DNA of 19,498 bases from Brevundimonas sp. UBA4609 (GCA_002386585.1 DGIZ01000110.1:1-19498); one strand, 5' to 3'. Shown: positions 6,367 through 15,014, counted from the stretch's first letter. Translations and numbers: made by a program. Notes: a model not told the origin generated them from the letters alone.

Positions 6367-8814
6367 ATGATCAGGATGGAGCACTGTCTGAAGGCGACGC
6401 TTGCGGGGAGCGTGGCGCTCGCCGCCCTGGCGACGTCGGGTCTGGCCAGAGCGCAGGATGTCAGAGCGCAGGATGTCAGGGCGCAGGAGGCCACGACGCT
6501 CGATGACGTCGTCGTCACCGCGCAACGGCGCGAACAAAGCCTGCAGGAAGTCCCGATCACCGTCAGCGTGGTCACGGCCAGGACGCTGGAGTCGCTGGCG
6601 GCGGACGATATGGGCGACATCTCGGCCTTCGTGCCCGGCCTGTCCGTATCGAACACCAGCCCGACGCAGGCGAACTACAGCATTCGCGGGGTCTCGACGT
6701 CGGACTTCGGCGTCGGCACCGACCCGGCGGTGGGCGTCTATGTCGACGGCGTCTATGCGGCGCGCTCGGGCGCCGGCCTGCTGGCGTTCAGCGACGTCGC
6801 CAGGATCGAAGTGCTGAAAGGGCCGCAGGGCACCCTGTTCGGCCGCAACAGCGCCGCGGGCGCCGTGTCCATCACCACCAACAAGCCCAGCGACGAATTC
6901 GAGGCGCGCCTCGGCGTCCGGCTGGGCGATTACGACAAGCGCCGCTTCGAGGGCCTGGTCAACCTGCCGATCAACGATGTCCTGGCGCTGCGGGTCAATG
7001 CGCTGGTGAACCGTCGCGACGGCTGGCTCATCGATGACGTCACCGGCCAGGACTATGACCGCGAGGACAACTGGGCCGCCCGCGCGGCCCTGCGCTGGGA
7101 CGTCGGTCCCCAGACGCAGATGATCCTCAGCTGGACCCATGACGAAATCGATCAGGACGCTCGCCCGGCCATCGGCGTCGCTCCCCTGCCCGCAGCGCCC
7201 GGCCTGCCAGCCTTCCCGCCCGATCCGGCGGATTACCTCGATCCGTTCAAGGCCAAGATCCGCAACGACGTCATCGACAATCACGAGGCGCGTCGCCTGG
7301 ACGAAGGCACGCTGACCATCACCCACGCCTTCGGCGACATCGACTTCACCTCCCTGACCTCGGCCCGCCGCTTCAGCACCGAGAACCGCGAGGACGAGGA
7401 CGGCACCAACCGGCCGGACCTGTATTTCGACACCAACAACCGCGAAAAGAACCGGTCCTGGTACCAGGAATTCCGTTTCGCCGGCGAACACGGCGCGTTC
7501 AACTGGATCGCCGGCGCCAGCTACTACAGCGAACACGCCGAACAGCGCAGCGACACCTACGCCACCACCGACAGCATCAACACCATCCTGACCAATGCGG
7601 CCGGGCAGCCGCTGTTCACGCTGGCCGACATGATTCTGGACATGGCCGGCATCCCGGCCAGCACGCTGGGCCACAGTTGGCAGGAGGACATGATCAACGA
7701 GGGTGATTTCGACGCGACCGCCCTCTTCGCCGACGTCATCTGGGCCGCCAACGACCGCCTGAACCTGACGTTCGGCCTGCGCTATACCCGCGACAAGAAG
7801 ACGTTCCAGTGGCTGAACGGCCCGCGCGTGGCGCCCGAACTGGACGCCGTGCTCAACGACCCCACGGTCAACTTCGTGCTGGATACCTACATGGGACCGG
7901 CGCTGGGCTATCTGTATTCCGACTTCGTCTTCGACCTGTCCGGCCTGGCCGGGGTCGAGTGCGACAACGGCGTCACCGTGCAGGAAGGCGTGGCCTGCAA
8001 GCTGTCCGATTCCTGGTCCGACCTCAGCCCGCGCTTCGTCGCCGACTATCACCTGACCGACAACGCCATGGTCTTCTTCTCCTACGCCAAAGGCTACAAG
8101 GCCGGGGGCTTCAACAGCGTCGAGGTCGCCTCGCGTTTCGACAATGAGGACGTCCAGAATTTCGAGATCGGGCTGAAGAGCAGCCTGGGCCCCAACGCCC
8201 GCCTCAACGTCTCGGCCTTCCAGTATGACTACGACGGCAAGCAGTCGATCCGGCTGGTCACCCCGGCGGGGTCCAGCGTGCCGCAGTATCTGGTCGAGAC
8301 CAGCGACGACACCGCCTGGGGCGTCGACATGCAGTTGGACGTCCAGCCTCTGGACGGTCTGAACCTGTTCGCCAACGCCCAGTACATCGACGCCACCTAC
8401 AAGCGAAAGATGACCGACGACGGCGATCTGGCCGGGCAGCCGACCGGCGAGCCGCTGTGGTCGGCGGCGGCGGGCGCCTCCTATCGGCGGGACCTCGGCG
8501 CCGCCGGCTCGCTCGACATGCAGCTGATCCACGCCTATCGCGGCGAAGGCCGCTGCAACAAGACGTCCACGGGCCAGGGCTCTTGCCTTCAGACCCCCTG
8601 GTTCGATCCATCCGAGGCGCAGAACCGGACGGACGTTCGTCTCTACTGGCGCAACGCAAACGAGCGCTATCAGGTCGGTTTCTACGTCAACAACCTTTTC
8701 GACAACCAGTATGTGACCGGCGTGAACAACATCACCGCCACCACCTTGGGCACTCCGTTCGTGAACATCACCGAACCCAGAATGTGGGGCGTCGATTTGA
8801 CCTACACCTACTGA
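6367..8814 (+). CDS. TonB-dependent outer-membrane receptor 1
   Basis: The product is 815 residues: signal peptide (about 1-29, cleavage at ARA-QD), TonB box 'LDDVVVTAQRR' (45-55), plug domain with 'NYSIRGVST', 'VGVYVDGVY' and 'RIEVLKGPQGTLFGRNSAAGAVSITT', then a 22-strand-type barrel ending in aromatic 'WGVDLTYTY', the usual outer-membrane assembly signal. The family imports scarce or large substrates using TonB energy; this sequence resembles the many carbon-source receptors of Caulobacterales and sphingomonads rather than a recognised siderophore receptor. ATG at 6367 is chosen because GGAGGGG ends five bases before it and the signal peptide starts there; an upstream TTG at 6352 lies within the ribosome-site region. 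A 15-bp tandem repeat sits at the signal-peptidase site. It is a single gene: a hairpin and 178 bp separate it from the next receptor. Likely controlled by the divergent TetR. Confidence 0.93.
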   Translation: MIRMEHCLKATLAGSVALAALATSGLARAQDVRAQDVRAQEATTLDDVVVTAQRREQSLQEVPITVSVVTARTLESLAADDMGDISAFVPGLSVSNTSPTQANYSIRGVSTSDFGVGTDPAVGVYVDGVYAARSGAGLLAFSDVARIEVLKGPQGTLFGRNSAAGAVSITTNKPSDEFEARLGVRLGDYDKRRFEGLVNLPINDVLALRVNALVNRRDGWLIDDVTGQDYDREDNWAARAALRWDVGPQTQMILSWTHDEIDQDARPAIGVAPLPAAPGLPAFPPDPADYLDPFKAKIRNDVIDNHEARRLDEGTLTITHAFGDIDFTSLTSARRFSTENREDEDGTNRPDLYFDTNNREKNRSWYQEFRFAGEHGAFNWIAGASYYSEHAEQRSDTYATTDSINTILTNAAGQPLFTLADMILDMAGIPASTLGHSWQEDMINEGDFDATALFADVIWAANDRLNLTFGLRYTRDKKTFQWLNGPRVAPELDAVLNDPTVNFVLDTYMGPALGYLYSDFVFDLSGLAGVECDNGVTVQEGVACKLSDSWSDLSPRFVADYHLTDNAMVFFSYAKGYKAGGFNSVEVASRFDNEDVQNFEIGLKSSLGPNARLNVSAFQYDYDGKQSIRLVTPAGSSVPQYLVETSDDTAWGVDMQLDVQPLDGLNLFANAQYIDATYKRKMTDDGDLAGQPTGEPLWSAAAGASYRRDLGAAGSLDMQLIHAYRGEGRCNKTSTGQGSCLQTPWFDPSEAQNRTDVRLYWRNANERYQVGFYVNNLFDNQYVTGVNNITATTLGTPFVNITEPRMWGVDLTYTY
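6451..6492 (+). repeat. 15-bp in-frame tandem repeat at signal-peptide junction
   Basis: Two near-identical 15-bp units (6451-6465 and 6466-6480, differing in the last base) and a partial third encode AQDVR-AQDVR-AQE right at the predicted signal peptidase cleavage site of receptor 1. The unit is a multiple of three, so copy changes keep the frame. It is probably slippage in a tolerant linker. Confidence 0.8.
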
Positions 8815-8822
8815 CGGGTCTC

Positions 8823-8852
8823 GCCTGGGGCGGCGCAAAGGCGGCCCCAGGC
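8823..8852 (+). terminator. Hairpin after TonB receptor 1
   Basis: GCCTGGGGC (8823-8831) pairs perfectly with GCCCCAGGC (8844-8852), and an inner CGC/GCG with an AAAG loop extends it. It begins nine bases after the receptor stop. There is no T run after it, so it may be a weak terminator or an mRNA 3'-end stabiliser. Confidence 0.45.
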
Positions 8853-8887
8853 GGTGCCTCGGCAGGCGTGGTCCGCGCCACTAAAAC

Positions 8888-8904
8888 AGTCAATTAAACT
8901 GACA
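8888..8904. promoter_or_regulatory. TGTCA-N7-TGACA-type site A
   Basis: On the minus strand TGTCA-GTTTAAT-TGACT: inverted arms of five bases with one mismatch, spacer seven. It is the first of two sites in the AT-rich segment upstream of receptor 2 (start 8993). Its centre is 22 bp from that of site B, about two helical turns. See the finding on the shared motif. Confidence 0.55.
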
Positions 8905-8909
8905 AAGAA

Positions 8910-8926
8910 CGTTAGTAAATTTGACA
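8910..8926. promoter_or_regulatory. TGTCA-N7-TGACA-type site B
   Basis: On the minus strand TGTCA-AATTTAC-TAACG: one good half-site and a degenerate second half with the same seven-base spacer as sites A, C and D. It lies 67 bp upstream of receptor 2. Alone it would be weak; its support is the spacing to A and the match to the sites near 17271 and 17340. Confidence 0.45.
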
Positions 8927-8992
8927 ACATAGAAAACTGCTGCGCCAATCCCTCTGTCTCGCATTCAGAACGAGAACAAGGAGAGGGATGGA

Positions 8993-11161
8993 ATGAAATT
9001 CTCACGCTGGCTGTATTGCGGCGCGGCCTTGGCCGCCATCGGCGCGTCGCCCGTCATGGCTCAGGAGACGGCGGGTTCGGAAGGCCCCGCCGCCGCGGTG
9101 GAAGACATCGTCGTCACCGCCCAACGCCGGGAACAACGGCTGCAGGACGTGCCCCTGGCGGTCAGCGCCTTCAGCATGGAATCGCTTGAGGACGGCAAGG
9201 TCGAGAGCCTGCTGAACCTGGACGGCAAGGTGCCCAACGTGGTCCTGGCCCCGGTCGGCGCCTATCCCTTCGCCAGCGCCTTCTACATCCGCGGCCTCGG
9301 CTACGCCGACGTCGAATCCAGCTTCGAGCCGTCGGTCGGCGTGGAACTGGACGGCGTCTATCTGTCGCGCAACGTCGGCGCGGTGCAGGACTTCTTCGAC
9401 ATCGGCGGCGTGACCATCCTGCGCGGGCCGCAGGGAACTCTGTACGGCCGCAACACCATCGGCGGCGTGGTCAGCGTCCAGTCGCGACGCCCCTCCTTCG
9501 ACTTCGGCGCCCGCGCCCAGGCGACGTTCGGCTCCAACGGCCGCCAGGAACTGCGCGCCGGCGTGGAAGGCGCCCTGATCGAGGATCAACTGGCCGGGAA
9601 ATTCTCGTTCCTGACCAAGACCTACGACGGCTACATCAAGAATTACGACGGCCGCGACATGGGCGCCCAAGACGTCACCTCGATGCGCGGCGCCCTGTTG
9701 TGGACCCCGACGGCGAGCTTCGACGCCACCCTGATCGTCGACTACACCAAGGACAAGGGCACCGGCACGGCGTTCGAGAACGCCAGCCTGCCGTCCATGG
9801 TCCTGCCGGGGTTCGGCGAGCCGGCCGATACGGACGGCGATCCCTTCCTCAGCCACGTCGGCGACGACATCTTCTCGGATCTGGAGGCCCTGGGCGTCAC
9901 CTTGAACGCCAACTGGGATCTCGGCCCGGTCAAGCTGACCTCCATCACCGGCTATCGCAAGACCGACACCGAGGTGCTGAGCGACTTCGACGGCACGCCT
10001 ACGCCGTTCATGACCGTCCACCGTGACGAGACGCACGACCAGTTCAGCCAGGAACTGCGCCTCGCGTCCAACACCGACGGTCCCCTGACCTATGTGGTCG
10101 GCGCCTATTACATGACCCAGGAATACGACATCGCCACGGGTCAGTTCGGCACGGTGTTCGGTTCGCCGACCGCCGGATCGACCATCTACACCCAGCAGAA
10201 GGCCGATTCCTGGGCCGTGTTCGGCCAGGCCGACTATGAGGTTCTGCCCGGCCTGACCGTGACGGCCGGCGGCCGCTACAGCAAGGAAGAGAAGACCTTC
10301 ACCACCCAGCCGCTGTTCTATCCGAACGCGGAGACGTTCGAAGCCAGCTTCGACGACTTCTCGCCCAAGGTCGGCGTCAGCTACAAGTGGTCGGACACCC
10401 TGATGACCTACGCCCAGTACTCGCGCGGCTTCCGCGCCGGGGGCTTCAACGGTCGCGCCGGGTCCTTCCTGGCCGTCGGTCCCTATGACTCCGAAACGGT
10501 CGACTCCTACGAAGTCGGCGTGAAGAGCGACCTGTTCGACCGCCGTCTGCGCCTGAACGCCGCCGTCTTCACCAGCGACTACCAGGACATGCAGCAAAGC
10601 GTGCAGCAGTTGATCCCCGGCACGCTGATCAACCAGACGCTGGTCGCCAATGTGGGCGCGGCCACCATCTCGGGCTTCGAGGCCGAGGCCACGGCGCTGT
10701 TGACCGACGTCTTCACCATCTCGGCCAGCGTCGGCTATCTGGACGCCAGCTATGATGAGTTCATGGCCGATCTGGGCGACGGTCTGGGCGTCATCGACCG
10801 CACCTATCTGCCGATGCCCTACGCTCCCAAATGGAGCAACAGCGTCACCTTCAACTACAAGGACGACTTCGACTTCGGTCGGGTCACGGCTCAGGCCAGC
10901 GTGCGCCACATGACCGACATGTACACCAGCTTCAGCACCCTGAACGCCACGACGGATCTGACCATGCGTCAGTCGAACACCGTGGTGGACGGCAGCCTGT
11001 CGCTGGAATTGCCGGACGGCCGCTGGCGCGTCAGCCTGTGGGGCAAGAACCTGACGGACGAACTGGTGATCAACAACACCTTCGGCGTCGGCAACCTGCT
11101 GGCCTCGCGAGTCTATCAGCCGCCGCGCGAGATCGGCGTCGATCTCAGCCTGACGTTCTGA
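8993..11161 (+). CDS. TonB-dependent outer-membrane receptor 2
   Basis: The product is 722 residues. The signal peptide (1-23) is cut at VMA-QE, the TonB box is 'EDIVVTAQRREQ' (37-48), and the plug has 'AFYIRGLGYADVESSFEPSVGVELDGVYLSRN' and 'VTILRGPQGTLYGRNTIGGVVSVQSRRP'. A beta-barrel follows and ends 'REIGVDLSLTF' with a terminal Phe. GGAGAGG six bases upstream supports the ATG at 8993. It is a paralogue-level relative of receptor 1 but differs in length and loops, so a different ligand is likely. It leads a plus-strand run with a flavin monooxygenase, an NTF2-like protein and an MFS permease, so it probably imports the substrate of that pathway. Two TGTCA-type sites lie upstream. Confidence 0.94.
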   Translation: MKFSRWLYCGAALAAIGASPVMAQETAGSEGPAAAVEDIVVTAQRREQRLQDVPLAVSAFSMESLEDGKVESLLNLDGKVPNVVLAPVGAYPFASAFYIRGLGYADVESSFEPSVGVELDGVYLSRNVGAVQDFFDIGGVTILRGPQGTLYGRNTIGGVVSVQSRRPSFDFGARAQATFGSNGRQELRAGVEGALIEDQLAGKFSFLTKTYDGYIKNYDGRDMGAQDVTSMRGALLWTPTASFDATLIVDYTKDKGTGTAFENASLPSMVLPGFGEPADTDGDPFLSHVGDDIFSDLEALGVTLNANWDLGPVKLTSITGYRKTDTEVLSDFDGTPTPFMTVHRDETHDQFSQELRLASNTDGPLTYVVGAYYMTQEYDIATGQFGTVFGSPTAGSTIYTQQKADSWAVFGQADYEVLPGLTVTAGGRYSKEEKTFTTQPLFYPNAETFEASFDDFSPKVGVSYKWSDTLMTYAQYSRGFRAGGFNGRAGSFLAVGPYDSETVDSYEVGVKSDLFDRRLRLNAAVFTSDYQDMQQSVQQLIPGTLINQTLVANVGAATISGFEAEATALLTDVFTISASVGYLDASYDEFMADLGDGLGVIDRTYLPMPYAPKWSNSVTFNYKDDFDFGRVTAQASVRHMTDMYTSFSTLNATTDLTMRQSNTVVDGSLSLELPDGRWRVSLWGKNLTDELVINNTFGVGNLLASRVYQPPREIGVDLSLTF

Positions 11162-11167
11162 TCATCG

Positions 11168-11196
11168 GGGGCCGACGTCGCCAAGGCGTCGGCCCC
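11168..11196 (+). terminator. Intercistronic hairpin, possible attenuator
   Basis: A perfect 10-bp stem GGGGCCGACG/CGTCGGCCCC (11168-11177 and 11187-11196) with a 9-nt loop lies in the 65-bp gap between receptor 2 and the monooxygenase. No T run follows. It could partly terminate transcription or protect the receptor mRNA, giving more receptor than enzyme. Confidence 0.5.
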
Positions 11197-11226
11197 TTCG
11201 ACCTCAACTTCGTCCTTCGAGCCGCC

Positions 11227-12375
11227 ATGACTTCCTCCTCCGAACTGATCGGACGGGCGCACGATCTGCTGCCCACGCTCAAGGCCCGCGCGGCCGAGAC
11301 CGAGGCCCTGCGCCGTCCGCACGACGACACCATTCGCGACCTGATCGATGCAGGCATTGTGCAGATGCTGGTCCCCAAGCGCTGGGGCGGCGCCGAATCC
11401 GATCTGAAGACGGTTTATGAAGTCGTCGACGTCCTGGGGCAGGGCTGCATATCGACCGCCTGGATCGCCTCCTTCTACATCGGCCACAACCTTTACGCCG
11501 CCAAGCTGACGCCCCAGGCGCAGGATGAGTTGTTCGGTCCGCGCGGCTTCGTCCTGCTGCCGGCCGCCACCGCTCCGACCATGAAGGCCGAACCCGTCGA
11601 GGGCGGCTGGATCATCTCCGGCCGCGCGCCCTGGGGCTCGGGCGTGATGCACGCCGACTGGGTCATGGTCTCTGGCATGACGCATGAGAAGACGCCGCGC
11701 AGCTTCGTCATGCCGGTCGCGGACGTCACCGTCGTGGACACCTGGCGCTTCACGGGCATGGCCGGGACGGGCTCCAACGACATCGTCGCGGAAAACGTCT
11801 TCGTGCCCGACCACCGCTCCATCGACGGCGTCGCCCTGCGCAAGGGGGCGACGGACGGCACGGCGCTTTACGACAATCCTTTGTACGCCATCCCCCTGGT
11901 GCCCATGTCCTACACGACGATCGTTCCGGTGCTGACCGGCGGGCTGAAAGGCGCCCTGAGCGCCTTTGAAGCCGTCGTCGACCGGCGCGTGCGCAACTTC
12001 TCGGGCGACGTGGTCAAGGATCAGCAGCACGCCCACATCGTCATGGGCGAGATGCAGATCGCAACGCGCGCCGTCGATGTTCTGGGCCGCGCCCACATCG
12101 ACCGCACCGAGGCCCTGGTGCAGACCGGATTCACGACCGAGGATCGGATCGCCCTCAAGGGATCGGCCGCCTATCTGGCGCGCACGGGTCGGGAGGTCAT
12201 GCAGGCGATGATGGCCGGCGCCGGCTCGTCCAACTATCACCACGACCAGCCGATCCAGCGTTTCTGGAGAGATCTGGCGACGGTCACCTCCCACGCCTTC
12301 TGGGACTGGGACATCGCCCGCGAACAGGTCGGGCGGCGCCATTTCGGCCTGCCGATCAGCCACCCGATCGTCTGA
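11227..12375 (+). CDS. Acyl-CoA-dehydrogenase-fold flavin monooxygenase (group D, HsaA/DszC-like)
   Basis: The product is 382 residues and cytoplasmic. The order is the helical N-domain (to about 115), the beta domain with 'GGWIISGRAPWGSGVMHADW' and 'DTWRFTGMAGTGSNDIVAENVFVPD' (171-195), and the helical C-domain with 'YHHDQPIQRFWRDLATVTSH' (337-356). The GTGSND and QPIQRFWRD blocks are the marks of two-component flavin monooxygenases such as HsaA and the HpaH C2 type rather than of true acyl-CoA dehydrogenases; I see no obvious catalytic Glu of a dehydrogenase. Such enzymes use reduced FMN or FAD made by a partner reductase to hydroxylate an aromatic or polycyclic substrate. No standard HsaB-like reductase lies in the window; the flavodoxin-fold oxidoreductase at 16597-17214 is the only visible candidate. 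ATG at 11227 fits the family N-terminus, though its ribosome site is poor. A simple acyl-CoA dehydrogenase role cannot be excluded. Confidence 0.85.
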   Translation: MTSSSELIGRAHDLLPTLKARAAETEALRRPHDDTIRDLIDAGIVQMLVPKRWGGAESDLKTVYEVVDVLGQGCISTAWIASFYIGHNLYAAKLTPQAQDELFGPRGFVLLPAATAPTMKAEPVEGGWIISGRAPWGSGVMHADWVMVSGMTHEKTPRSFVMPVADVTVVDTWRFTGMAGTGSNDIVAENVFVPDHRSIDGVALRKGATDGTALYDNPLYAIPLVPMSYTTIVPVLTGGLKGALSAFEAVVDRRVRNFSGDVVKDQQHAHIVMGEMQIATRAVDVLGRAHIDRTEALVQTGFTTEDRIALKGSAAYLARTGREVMQAMMAGAGSSNYHHDQPIQRFWRDLATVTSHAFWDWDIAREQVGRRHFGLPISHPIV

Positions 12376-12391
12376 CCTGGAGCCGCCCCCG

Positions 12392-12817
12392 ATGACCGCA
12401 ACCGACGATGACCGCATCCTCGCCCTGGCCGATCGTTTCATCGCGGCCATCCAGGCGGGCGATATCGAAGCGGTGAAGGCCTGCTATCATTCCGAAGCCG
12501 AAGTCTGGCTGAACACCGCAGGCGTCGCTGTGAACCGCGAGGCCAATCTGGCCGTCCTCGCCGCCTTCGTCGCCAAGACTTCAGAGCGTCGTTATGAGGA
12601 CCGCCGCGTCCGCATCCTGCCCGGCGGCCCGAACCGCCCAGGCGGTTATGTGCAGCAGCACGTGCTGCACGCCACGCACAAGGCGGGACCGGTTCTCGTC
12701 CTGCCCGCCGTTCTGGTCTGCCAGATTCAAGACGACCGCATCATCCGGCTGGAGGAGTATTTCGACTCAGCCCCGCTTATCGCCTGGCGCGCCCAGGCCG
12801 ACGCGGCCGCCGCCTGA
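12392..12817 (+). CDS. SnoaL/NTF2-like fold protein
   Basis: The product is 141 residues, a single cone-shaped NTF2-like domain: the N-terminal helices 'ILALADRFIAAIQAGDIEAVKACYHSEAEVWLN', then the curved sheet with 'YVQQHVLHATHKAGPVLVLPAVLVCQIQDDRIIRLEEYFDSAPL'. The closing strand pattern 'QDDRIIRLEEYFD' is typical of the SnoaL-like group. Members act as cyclases, dehydratases or isomerases on small hydrophobic substrates, or as non-catalytic binders; which applies here cannot be said. It begins 16 bp after the monooxygenase stop with GGAG upstream, and 43 bp before the MFS gene, so it is in the same operon and likely works on a product of the monooxygenase or CoA pathway. Confidence 0.85.
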   Translation: MTATDDDRILALADRFIAAIQAGDIEAVKACYHSEAEVWLNTAGVAVNREANLAVLAAFVAKTSERRYEDRRVRILPGGPNRPGGYVQQHVLHATHKAGPVLVLPAVLVCQIQDDRIIRLEEYFDSAPLIAWRAQADAAAA

Positions 12818-12860
12818 TGCGCCCGCCCCCCTTCCCGCCCCAGTATCCAGGAGTTCGCGG

Positions 12861-14207
12861 ATGACCACCGCCCCGCCCCCTTCCGCCGCGCCGCCCGCCG
12901 TCTCCGCGCGTCCGCGTTACGCCATCTATGTCGTCCTCGTGCTGATGGTCGCCTACATGCTGTCCTTCATGGACCGGGTGCTGATCAGCCTGATGATCGA
13001 CCCGATCCGCAGCGAACTGGGCTTGGGCGACACCCAGGTCGGCCTGCTGGTCGGTTTCGGCTTCGTGCTGCTGTATTCGATCATGGGCGTGCCGTTCGGC
13101 TCGATCGCCGACAACGGCAACCGTCGGAACTTGATGGTCGGCGGCGTCCTGGGCTGGAGCGCGGCCACCGCCCTCAGCGGCTTCGCCGGCGGCTTTCTCA
13201 GCCTTCTGGCCGCCCGCGCCATGGTCGGCATCGGCGAAGCCACCCTGTCTCCCGCCGCCTATTCCACCATCGCCGACCGCTTCGAGAAGCGAAAGCTGGG
13301 CTTCGCCGTCAGCCTCTACAACATGGGGGTCTCGCTGGGCGGAGGCGCGGCCATGCTGTTCGGGGGCGTGCTGGTCGCCTGGGCGATGGCCACGGTCATC
13401 CCCATGCCCTGGGGCGAACTGACAGGCTGGCGCCTGGCCTTCGTCGCCGTGGGCCTGCTGGGCGTTCCCCTGGCCGTCGTCATGCTGCTGACCGTGCGGG
13501 AGGCGCCGCGCCGTCAGGGCGCCGCCAAGGCTCCGCCGCTGAGCGCCCTGTGGGCCCTGGCGATGAGGCACAAGGCCGCTTTCGGCGCGGTGGTCATCGG
13601 CTACTCCATCATCGTCATCGCCGCCTACGGCGCCATGCTGTGGGCGCCCGTCCACTTCGCCCGCGCCCATGGCATGAGCCCGGCCCAACTCGGCCTGGCC
13701 TTCGGCGTCATCATCGGCCTGTTCGGCACCATCGGCCTGGCGGTCGGCGGCCTGCTCTCCGACCGCTCGGCCAAGCGCGGCCATCCGGACGCCCCGGTGC
13801 GTGTGGTCGTGGCCTCGGCCATCATCCAGTTCCCCCTGATGATCGGCGCCTATCTGGTCAGCGATACGACCGTCGCCCTGATCCTGGCGGCCGCGGGCAT
13901 GGCCACGGTCTCGACCATCGGCGGGCTGCAGGCCGGCACGCTGCAGATCCTGACGCCCGCCACCATGCGCGGGCGAATGACCGCCATCTATCTGCTGGTG
14001 GCCAACATGGCCGGCATGGGTCTGGGCCCGCTGCTCACCGGCTTCGTCAGCGAGCACCTGTTCGACGGCCCGACCAGCCTGGGCAAGGCCCTGGCCCTGG
14101 TGACGGCCCTGTCGCTGACGATCGGGATCTGCCTGCTGCTGCTCGCCCGCAAGGCCATCATCGCCGCCGTACAGGACAACGACCGCGCCGAGGCGGAGGC
14201 GGTCTGA
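12861..14207 (+). CDS. MFS transporter, spinster-like
   Basis: The product is 448 residues with about 12 membrane helices and a cytoplasmic loop after helix 6 ('TVREAPRRQGAAKAPP'). The MFS motif A is visible as 'GSIADNGNRRNLM' between helices 2 and 3, and 'RAMVGIGEATLSPAAYSTIADRF' is the characteristic helix 4-5 segment of the spinster-like group common in sphingomonads and Caulobacterales. It sits in the inner membrane and probably brings the substrate in (or exports an intermediate) after uptake by receptor 2. AGGAG seven bases upstream of 12861 fixes the start; the longer upstream reading overlaps the previous gene and has no support. It is the last gene of the operon, followed by a strong terminator. 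Confidence 0.92.
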   Translation: MTTAPPPSAAPPAVSARPRYAIYVVLVLMVAYMLSFMDRVLISLMIDPIRSELGLGDTQVGLLVGFGFVLLYSIMGVPFGSIADNGNRRNLMVGGVLGWSAATALSGFAGGFLSLLAARAMVGIGEATLSPAAYSTIADRFEKRKLGFAVSLYNMGVSLGGGAAMLFGGVLVAWAMATVIPMPWGELTGWRLAFVAVGLLGVPLAVVMLLTVREAPRRQGAAKAPPLSALWALAMRHKAAFGAVVIGYSIIVIAAYGAMLWAPVHFARAHGMSPAQLGLAFGVIIGLFGTIGLAVGGLLSDRSAKRGHPDAPVRVVVASAIIQFPLMIGAYLVSDTTVALILAAAGMATVSTIGGLQAGTLQILTPATMRGRMTAIYLLVANMAGMGLGPLLTGFVSEHLFDGPTSLGKALALVTALSLTIGICLLLLARKAIIAAVQDNDRAEAEAV

Positions 14208-14232
14208 GGCTCCGGCCTATCCGGTCAATGAA

Positions 14233-14264
14233 AAACCCCCGCCGGGTCGTCCCGGCGGGGGTTT
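14233..14264. terminator. Strong bidirectional terminator
   Basis: A perfect 14-bp stem AAACCCCCGCCGGG/CCCGGCGGGGGTTT with a TCGT loop lies between the convergent MFS gene (ends 14207) and GST gene (ends 14289). The stem ends in A/T pairs on both sides and is flanked by an A run on the left, so it can act as an intrinsic terminator for both strands. Confidence 0.9.
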
Positions 14265-14288
14265 CGTCTTCAAGCGCCGGGAACCGGT

Positions 14289-15014
14289 TCAAGACATGGC
14301 GGAGTCTTCACGCACCGCCGACAACATCCTGTCGCCGAACAACACGGACCACTGCTCGGCCGTCAGCGTCATGTGACGCGCCGCGGCGGGATGATCGGCG
14401 GCGACCGCGCCCGCGGTCTTCACGGCGTCACGGGCGCCGACCCGGTCGAACCAGGCCTTGAGACGGGGCCATTCGGCGATGTCCATGTCGATGGCGCGGC
14501 TGGCGCGCACCCAGGGCCAGCAGGCCATGTCGGCGATCGAATATTCCTCGGCCAGATAGTCCGCCTGCGCCAGCCGGGTCTCCAGCACGTCGAACAGGCG
14601 TCGCGCCTCGCGCGTGTAACGCTGGACCGGATAGGCGTCCGGCTCGGGGCAATAGCGCAGGAAGTGGTGCGCCTGGCCATGCTGCGGCCCCAGGCTGGCC
14701 ATCTGCCACATCAACCAGGTGACCGCCGTATGCCGCAGACGCGGCGCGTCAGGCAGAAACCGCCCGGACTTCTCGGCCAGATACAGAAGAATGGCGCCCG
14801 ACTCGAACAGGGCCAGCGGCTCGCCGCCTCCGATCGGCATGTGATCCACAAGGGCCGGCAGGCGACGGTTGGGGTTGATGGCGCCGAACTCGGAAGTCAG
14901 GTGCCGTCCTTCGAACAGGTTGTACTGGACGACGCGGTGCTCCAGCCCCGTCTCGGCGAGCATGATCGCCACCTTGTGCCCATTGGGCGTGTCGCAGCCG
15001 TGCAGATCGATCAA
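14289..15014 (-). CDS. Glutathione S-transferase, Ure2p/YfcG-like (nu class)
   Basis: The product is 241 residues. The thioredoxin-fold domain starts 'LHGCDTPNGHKVAIMLAETGL', where Thr9-Pro-Asn11 is the glutathione-contacting turn of nu-class/Ure2-like GSTs. The cis-proline is in 'RRLPALVDH' (Pro53) and the glutathione gamma-Glu site in 'FESGAILLYLAEK' (Glu71-Ser72). The helical domain has the N-capping box 'YSIADMACWPWV' (158-169). Such enzymes act as disulfide reductases or conjugate, isomerise or cleave electrophiles and ethers. It is cytoplasmic. The start is a TTG at 15014-15012: CGGAGG lies six bases upstream and the fold begins at once, so the rare start codon is well supported. It is the last gene of the minus-strand operon, 41 bp after the acyl-CoA ligase. 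Confidence 0.92.
   Translation of the reverse strand: MIDLHGCDTPNGHKVAIMLAETGLEHRVVQYNLFEGRHLTSEFGAINPNRRLPALVDHMPIGGGEPLALFESGAILLYLAEKSGRFLPDAPRLRHTAVTWLMWQMASLGPQHGQAHHFLRYCPEPDAYPVQRYTREARRLFDVLETRLAQADYLAEEYSIADMACWPWVRASRAIDMDIAEWPRLKAWFDRVGARDAVKTAGAVAADHPAAARHMTLTAEQWSVLFGDRMLSAVREDSAMS

Noticed and set aside
6220..8838. 872-codon open frame on the minus strand opposite receptor 1
   Set aside because: It is antisense to a receptor with full signal peptide, TonB box, plug and barrel. Its translation is a low-complexity Val/Gly/Asp/Arg-rich mix typical of the reverse strand of GC-rich genes, and it has no motif or ribosome site.
9002..10909. 635-codon minus-strand open frame opposite receptor 2
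   Set aside because: Same reasoning: antisense to a clear receptor gene, skewed composition, no recognisable domain.
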